64,000 nt of DNA, from contig JAMXBB010000010.1 in the NCBI GenBank assembly GCA_024138015.1, positions 8,127,378-8,191,377 of the forward strand, written 5' to 3'. The position numbers and the translations under genes were made by a program. This document shows, one piece after another, positions 58,434-64,000 of the stretch. Within the stretch, counting starts at the first letter, position 1. Each line of letters begins with the position of its first letter. This stretch comes from Lumnitzera littorea (Eukaryota; Streptophyta; Magnoliopsida; Myrtales; Combretaceae). The notes beneath the pieces were generated by a model. It searched no databases. It was not told where the DNA came from and saw nothing but the letters and a program-made list of their open reading frames with translations.

Positions 58434-59640
58434 CCCTATGGGCTGGCAAGAACCTTAAAGAGAATAATGAGACAGCGAAGCGCTCCTTAAGTTGGCTAAG
58501 CCTTAAAGATTTAGAAAACTTGGTCGTACTTCCTATGTGCTAACTAACCAAGGTGGGTAAAGTGCTCATTGAGCTGGCTAAGACCCTAAAAGATATTGAA
58601 AACTTGGTCGTACCCCTTATGCGCTAACTAACCATGGCGAGTGAAGCGCTCTTTGAGCTGGCTAAGACCCTAAAATGAGAATATTGAGAACTTTGTTGTA
58701 CCTCCTATGGGTTGACTAATTAAGGTGGGCAAATCGCTCCTTGAGCTAGCTAAGCCTTAAAGATTTAAAAAACTTGGTCGTGCCTCCTATGGGCTGACTA
58801 ATTAAGGTGAGTGAAGTGCTCCTTGAGCTAGCTAAGAACCTAAAAGATGTTAAAAACTTGGTTGTGCCCTTTATGGGCTAATTAACCAAGGTGGGTGAAG
58901 CGCTCTTTAAGCTGGCTAAGACCCTAAAATGAGAATATTGAGAACTTGGTTGTGCCCCTTATGGGTTAATTAATCAAGACGGGCGAAATGCTCATTGAAT
59001 TGGCTAAGACCTTAAAAGATATTGAGAACTTGGTCATGCCCCCTATAGGCTGACTAACTAAGGTGGGCAAAGCGTTCCTTAAGCTGGCTAAGACTCTGAA
59101 GATTTGAAAACTTGATCATGCCCCCTATAGGCTGACTAACCAAGGCGAGTAAAGTACTCCTTGTGTTGGCTAAGACCTTGAAGGATTTGAAAACTTGGTC
59201 GTGTCCCCTATGGGCTGATTGACTAAGACAGGCGAAGTGCTCCTTAAGCTATCTAAGACTCTAAAGGATTTGAAAACTTGGTCGTGTCCCTTATGGACTG
59301 ACTAACCAAGGTGGCAAATTGCTCCTTGAATTAGCTAAGACCCTAAAAGATCATGAAAACTTGGTCATGCCCTCTATGGGCTGACTAACCAAGGTAAGCA
59401 AAGCACTCATTAAGTTGACTAAGACTGTAAAGATTTGAAAACTTGGTCATGCCCCCATAGGCTGACTAACTAAGATGAGCAAAGCACTGCTTGAGCTGGC
59501 TAAGACTCTTATGGATATAGAATACTTGGTTGTGCCCCTTATAGGCTGACGAATCAAGGTGGGCGAAGCACTTCTTAAGCTGATTAAGACCCTAAAGATT
59601 GCAAAACTTGAATCGAGGCAATGCTCTATGAGCTAGGTGG
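58434..59640 (-). repeat. ~15-copy 83-bp tandem repeat array
   Basis: Units of about 83 bp begin (plus-strand reading, 'ggctaagaccctaaa') near 58493, 58575, 58655, 58744, 58825, 58910, 58997, 59081, 59165, 59247, 59329, 59413, 59495 and 59577, preceded by a partial unit. Each contains AACTTGGTCGTGCC, CTATGGGCTGACTAACCAAG and a GCTCCTTGAGCTGGCTAAG-type end. Homologous to the arrays of elements 1 and 2 but three times longer. Confidence 0.88.
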
Positions 59641-60183
59641 AAGCCTAAGAAATGATGGATTGAGATTGCGCTCTAGGAGCCAGCTGAACTTAAGAGTTTA
59701 AGAATTAAATGTCTTAGAAATTAAACTACAAGAGAGAACAAATGCAAATGCAATATCTTATAAAAGCTCAAAACCATTTACCTAGCTCTAGCGACAATTC
59801 CCAAATAATCAAATCTTTTCTTAAGCAATCCGATTAGAATCTAACGATTTGATCGTTTCTTCTTCCTCTTCTTCTTCTATCTTCTTCTTCTTCTACCTTT
59901 TTTTTCTTTTTTTCTTTTTTATTTTTCCCTTTTCTTTTCTTTTTGGAAAGCAATTTAATCTTGAAATGAATGCACGTAACACTATACTTAAAGACGCATT
60001 TAAGAAGGCGACTTTAACATATGAAGTATCTTCATATCTTGAGCAAAGATGTCACGTCTTGAATTTTTGGTCCAACTTAATCGGTTTTTCATGTAAACCT
60101 CTACCCTTAAGCGAATTGCTACTTATCTACTACCTATTACTCTTTCTGAACATGACCCTATCCTGAAAAAATAGAAAACAAAT

Positions 60184-60202
60184 CTCCCTTTTTTGGGGGG
60201 AG
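60184..60202 (-). other. conserved hairpin downstream of pol, element 3
   Basis: On the minus strand CTCCC-CCCAAAAAA-GGGAG. Third instance of the hairpin seen at 19295 and 43813. Confidence 0.4.
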
Positions 60203-60470
60203 TAAACCGTAATAAAGTATTAAAAGAATTTTTATTAATTGACATCATTCCAAATTAAGTGTTCGTTTTTCTCGTGTTTCTTGTAATAAGGTTTATTCAG
60301 ATAGAGCAAGAAGTGCGGACTTTTAGTGGAATGGGAAAGGAGCTAGAGGTATTACCCAATGTCGATGATCACTAAGGATACCAATTTTGCTTATAGAAAA
60401 TGAAAATGAGACCATGGTAATATTAAGATTGTTTGCATTTCATAATCTAAGCAAAAATTCTATTAATCTT

Positions 60471-61740
60471 TCAAAGGTAGTACATCTTAAATGTGTTAAC
60501 ATTTACTGGGTCCCTTAAATCTAAACCATTCATTTAAGATAAAATCAAGGCTCCCCCAGGCAATACTTTCTTGACAATGTAAGGTCCTCTATAATTCGGG
60601 GCAAACTTCCCTCTCGAGTCCTGTATATTGGGCAAAGTTTTCCTCAGAACCATGTCTCCCTTCTTAAAACTTCGGGGTCGTACTTTTTTGTTAAAAGCCC
60701 TAGCTATTCGTTGCTGATAGCAGTTGTTGTGGCATGAAGCTGCCAACCTCTTTTCGTTAATCAGATTCAATTGCTTAATTCGTTTCTTTATCCAATTAGC
60801 CTCATCCAATTAGGTTTCTGACGAGACCTCGAGAGATGGAATTTCGACTTCCACTGGTAGTACAGCCTCTATCCCATATGCCAACGAGTAGGCGGTTGGT
60901 CCTGTTGATGTTCTAATAGAAGTTCAATAGGCCATGACTGCAAATGGTAACATTTCATGCCAATCTTGATATGTAACCACAATATTTTTAATGATTCTTT
61001 TGATGTTCTTGTTGGCTACTTCCATGGCTGCTTCTATCGCTCCATTCATCTGAGGTCGATAAGGAGTAGAATTTCTATGGATGATCTTAAACTGCTGGCA
61101 TAACTCTAACATTAATTTATTGTTAAGATTCGTACCATTATCGATAATAATTGTCTCTAGTATACCATACCGAGCTAGTATGTCTATTTTGATGAACTTG
61201 GCCACTACTCTCTTCGTCACACTAAAATAGGATGAGGCTTCAACCCACCTACTGAAATAATTAATAGCCACTAGTATAAATCGATATTGGTTAGATGCCT
61301 TAGGAGTGATCAAGCCAATGATATTTATTCCCCACATAAAAAATGGCTATGGTGCAGATAGTGTATACAATTCTTAAAGCAGAGCATTTACTTTATTCGC
61401 ATAGATCTGGCACAAATGGCAATGTTTAACATGTTTGATGCAATCTCCTTCTATATTCAACCAATAATACCCCATCCTCATGATCTTCTTAGTAAGCATG
61501 TAACCATTCATGTGGGAGCTACATACTCCCTCATGCACTCCCTTCACTAGTAACTTTGCCTCCTTCTCATCTACGCACTGTAGAAGCGTACTATCAAACA
61601 ATCGTCGGTACAAAGTATTGAGCAGCTAACCTTCTAATCATCTTCTTATCCTTCTTCTTAGCCTTCCCAAGGTATGTATCATGTTACGAGAACGTTTTGA
61701 TATCATAATACCAAGGCTTTTCATTACATGAACTCTCCAT
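60471..61740 (-). pseudogene. integrase of element 3
   Basis: The zinc domain 61613-61374 is open and complete (HEGV...HMN ... HVKHCHLCQI). The core 61337-60924 is open for 137 codons: WGINIIGLITPKAS, AINYFSRWVEA (expected Asp, here Asn), IIIDNGTNLNNKL with the second Asp, and HRNSTPYRPQMNGAIEAA with the Glu region, followed by a small in-frame repeat AMEVANKN. The C-terminal part 60809-60534 (RIARAFNKKVRPRSFKKG, VLRKTLPN, GPYIVKKVL) ends at TGA 60473-60471. The loss of the catalytic Asp makes it inactive even where open. Confidence 0.85.
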
Positions 61741-61749
61741 TGCCAAGCA

Positions 61750-62205
61750 GAAAGCAAGCTTTTCTTCAACTTCAATCTTAAGTGGCTGAATCTCTACTCC
61801 TCTTGATATCTAGATCATGGATGCCAAAGTAGCAAGAGCGTCAGCGAATTGATTCTAAACCCTTGGTATGTACGTGAATGTGATCTTTTCAAACTTGGCT
61901 ATCAACTCGGCTAAGTGGTGGTGTTAAGGTACTAATTTGGGGTCTCTTGTCTTATATTCACCCTGGGCTTAGCTAATGATTAACGAAGAATCTCCATATA
62001 CTTCTAGTTCTCATATCTCCTTAAACAATACAATTTTAAGTCCCAAAATACATGCTTCGTATTCTGTAATTTTATTACAGGAAAGCCAATCTTACAGCTA
62101 TAGGGAATTGTGTACCTTCAAGGGACATCAGAATTGCCCCAATTCTACATCTAGATATATTAGTTATTCTATCAAAGAACATTTTCCATCTTGAGGGTTT
62201 CTCAA
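61750..62205 (-). pseudogene. second RNase H of element 3 (heavily broken)
   Basis: Minus-strand similarity to KMFFDGATN... begins near 62192, with FFDR in place of FFDG, and reaches the DALATL region near 61835. Several stops and frame changes lie between, notably around 62080-61950. Identified by position and by alignment to element 2. Confidence 0.6.
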
Positions 62206-62289
62206 CTGCTTTGCTATCAAAACCATTTTCTATTGCTAAGATATTTTCATTCAGAAACTCAACTCATGCTTCTTGAGGGGTATCCTCAG

Positions 62290-63600
62290 AGGGACTCTCT
62301 GCTAATTGATCTACCAAGACCTGCCCATTGACTAAACTTTGGCTTACATACTTAATGTCATATTCTGACAACAACATCTACCAATTCGAAACTTTACTAA
62401 TGAGGGCCAATTTTTTTGCTAAATACTTTAAGGGGTCATGTTGTGTTATCAACTCAATTTGGTAGTAAAGTATGTATTGTCTGAGCTGATGCATAACCCG
62501 AGCCAATGTATAACCCAAACCAATGCACAACAGGTTCGTTCAATTTCTGAGTATTTCTCCTCCCCTTCTGTGAACTTCTTGCTCAAGTAATAAATGACCC
62601 ACTCCTTCCCTTCTTCATCCTTTTGACTAAGCACAAACCCCAAAGATTTGGGCAATACGGTCAGGTATAAGAACAATAGATTTCTAGGCCTAAGACTCAC
62701 CAACACCGGAGGATTCATAATGTATTCTTTAATTTTTGTGAAAGCTTCTTCGCATTCCTCATCCTAATTGACCTTCGCATTCTTTTTCAATAACTTGAAC
62801 AAAGGGCAGCATTTGTCTATTAGCTGAGATATAAATTGAGCTATATAATTCAAACGATCTAACAACCCTCTTACCTCCTTGAGCGTGCGAGGAGGAGGCA
62901 TGTCAATTATAGCTTTGGCTTTATCAGGATCAACTTCAATACCCCTCTAGCTAATTATGAAGCCCAGCAATTTTCCTGATGTCACTCTAAAAGTACACTT
63001 CTCTAGATTCAACTTCAGCTGGAACTTCCTCAATTTGTTGAACAGCTTCCTCAAGTTTTCTAAGTGATCTTCCCCTTCTCTAGATTTCGCAATCATATCG
63101 TCAACATACACTTTTATTTCCTTATGCATCATGTCATGAAAGATTATAACCATCGCCCTCTGATATGTTACCTTCGCATTCTTGAGCCCAAACAACATTA
63201 CCTTATAGCAAAACGTATCCTAAGTTGTAACAAAAGTTGTCTTCGTCTTATCTCCTTCGGACATTCAAATCTGATTGTATCTTAAAAAACCATCCATGAA
63301 TGAGAATAGATGGTCCTTGGCCATGTTATCCACTAAGACATCAATGTGAGGCAATGGAAAGTTGTTTTTAGGTTTTGCCTAGTTAAGATCTTGAAAGTCT
63401 ACATATACTCTAACCTTTCCATTCTTCTTCATCACTAGAACAATGTTGGCTACCTATTCTGGGTAATTAGATACCTCAATGAATCCAACTTCCAATAGTT
63501 TCTTAACCTCCTCCTTGATTTTCAACAAGATGTCAAGTCAAAATCTCCTTAACTTTTGCTTTTTAGGCTTAGCATCTTCTTGTGTAGGTAAATGGTGGAC
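62290..63600 (-). pseudogene. pol: reverse transcriptase / RNase H of element 3
   Basis: Minus strand: KKNGKVRVYVDFQDL-like block near 63430-63380, FMDGFLRYNQI (about 63300-63270), FGLKNAKVTYQRAM (63195-63150), VYVDDMIAKSREGE with YVDD (about 63115-63075) and LLGFIIS (62967-62947). RNase H: LGFVLSQKDEEGKEWVIYYLSKKF and EKYSEIERTCCALVW (62640-62520). A ~20-bp near-tandem duplication occurs after CCALV (about 62525-62480), where a CATTGG(T/C)T(T/C)GGGTTAT segment is doubled. Stops near 63270, 62946 and 62766. Confidence 0.83.
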
Positions 63601-63639
63601 TACAATTGATGGGTCTAATCCAGGCATATCCTCATACAA

Positions 63640-63990
63640 CTAAGCAAACACATCTTGATATTTAACCAACAACGTAATCATTTCTGTTTTTTGTTTCTCT
63701 TTTAAACTCCCTCCGATCTTTAGATTCTTAGGATTATCTTCATTCCCCACATTAGCTGTTTCAATTAGTTTATCAATAGTAATTCTACCTAGTTCATGTT
63801 TTTGCCATTCCTCTTGTATATCACTGTAGTCATCGACATCACTCCTTATGACTAACCTAATAGGGTAGGAAACAATATTGATATTCTCATTTTCTACCTG
63901 TATGAGGTATTCCTGGTTTTCACTCGATTCATTAGATTTGGGCAAAGTGCATAAAGAAAAGTATATGTAAGCAAAGGGGAACTGAAACAC
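63640..63990 (-). pseudogene. PRO-RT linker / RT N-terminus of element 3
   Basis: Open for 116 codons on the minus strand. Contains EYLIQVENENINI, DIQEEWQKHELGRITIDKLIE, and EMITLLVKYQDVFA, the segment before RT that is also present in elements 1 (15665-15950) and 2 (40119-40390). The first ~20 codons read through the pyrimidine-rich part of the intron-like region, so the frame's start is probably not the real one. Confidence 0.6.
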
Positions 63991-64000
63991 AACGAAGGAA

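Larger units (their letters stand above)
58271..60470 (-). other. 3' untranslated region of element 3
   Basis: Contains the longest of the three tandem-repeat arrays (58434-59640), a CTT-type microsatellite (59855-59905) and the conserved hairpin (60184-60202). The frame 59849-60166 on the plus strand is low-complexity and not a gene. Confidence 0.6.
54850..64000 (-). mobile_element. Ogre/Tat-lineage retrotransposon, element 3 (partial, minus)
   Basis: On the minus strand, from the window edge: PRO-RT linker (63990-63640), RT/RNase H (63600-62290), second RNase H (62205-61750), integrase (61740-60471), 3' UTR with hairpin and tandem repeats (60470-58271), polypurine tract and 3' LTR (58254-54850). 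ORF1, gag, protease and the 5' LTR lie beyond 64000. It sits inside copy 3 of the large LTR. It is dead, with frameshifts in RT and a heavily broken second RNase H. Confidence 0.88.

Noticed and set aside
58434..59640. Regular repeats that might suggest a CRISPR array
   Set aside because: The whole 83-bp unit is repeated, with no unique spacers, and it lies in a plant retrotransposon 3' UTR.
59849..60166. 105-codon frame beginning with Ser and Phe runs
   Set aside because: It starts in a CTT-type microsatellite within the 3' UTR of element 3.

Overview
The window is AT-rich plant nuclear DNA, most likely from a eudicot, made almost entirely of nested and decayed mobile elements. I see no intact host gene. 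The plant assignment rests on Ogre/Tat-type Ty3/gypsy retrotransposons (extra RNase H domain, an upstream ORF resembling plant DUF7745 proteins), an endogenous caulimovirid fragment, a PIF/Harbinger-type miniature element and a hAT transposase remnant. The species cannot be read from the sequence.

Layout. 1-4894: unassigned DNA holding a hAT transposase remnant (2106-3620) split by a minus-strand solo LTR (2444-3270). 4900-22256: Ogre/Tat element 1 (+), with LTRs at 4900-7190 and 20529-22256, interrupted by a 3.0-kb solo LTR (9533-12562, minus). 22257-29857: an AT-rich spacer, a minus-strand endogenous pararetrovirus fragment (about 23220-27611: primer site, movement protein, coat protein with zinc knuckle, protease) and unassigned DNA. 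29858-30843: a Harbinger-type element flanked by TTA. 32333-50335: Ogre/Tat element 2 (+), the best preserved, with LTRs at 32333-34752 and 47904-50335, interrupted by a 2.9-kb solo LTR (44160-47051, +). 51799-54849: a third, older copy of that large LTR, cut off by Ogre/Tat element 3 (minus), whose 3' LTR is 54850-58254 and whose pol runs past the window end at 64000. That LTR itself carries a fragment of another retrotransposon (about 57315-58230).

The three Ogre/Tat elements share one plan: LTR, primer site beginning TGGCGACTCC, ORF1 (DUF7745-like), gag with a zinc knuckle, protease, an intron-like gap, reverse transcriptase/RNase H, a second RNase H, integrase, a short hairpin, an array of 83-86-bp tandem repeats, polypurine tract, LTR. 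All are dead: stops and frameshifts are frequent, and several catalytic Asp codons have become Asn, as expected from deamination of methylated cytosines.

The most unusual signal is the ~3-kb LTR family present in three copies (5-bp duplications visible for two). All three keep a TATA box at offset ~580-593, a 5' splice-site-like motif at offset 846-848 and a 58-60-bp exon-like block between an AG and a GTAAGT. Two copies also keep a ~70-codon open frame. Other points of interest are a cluster of seven ACGT cores in the element 2 LTR, a tRNA-B-box-like segment kept in all the Ogre/Tat LTRs, and a primer-site-like motif duplicated inside the LTR.
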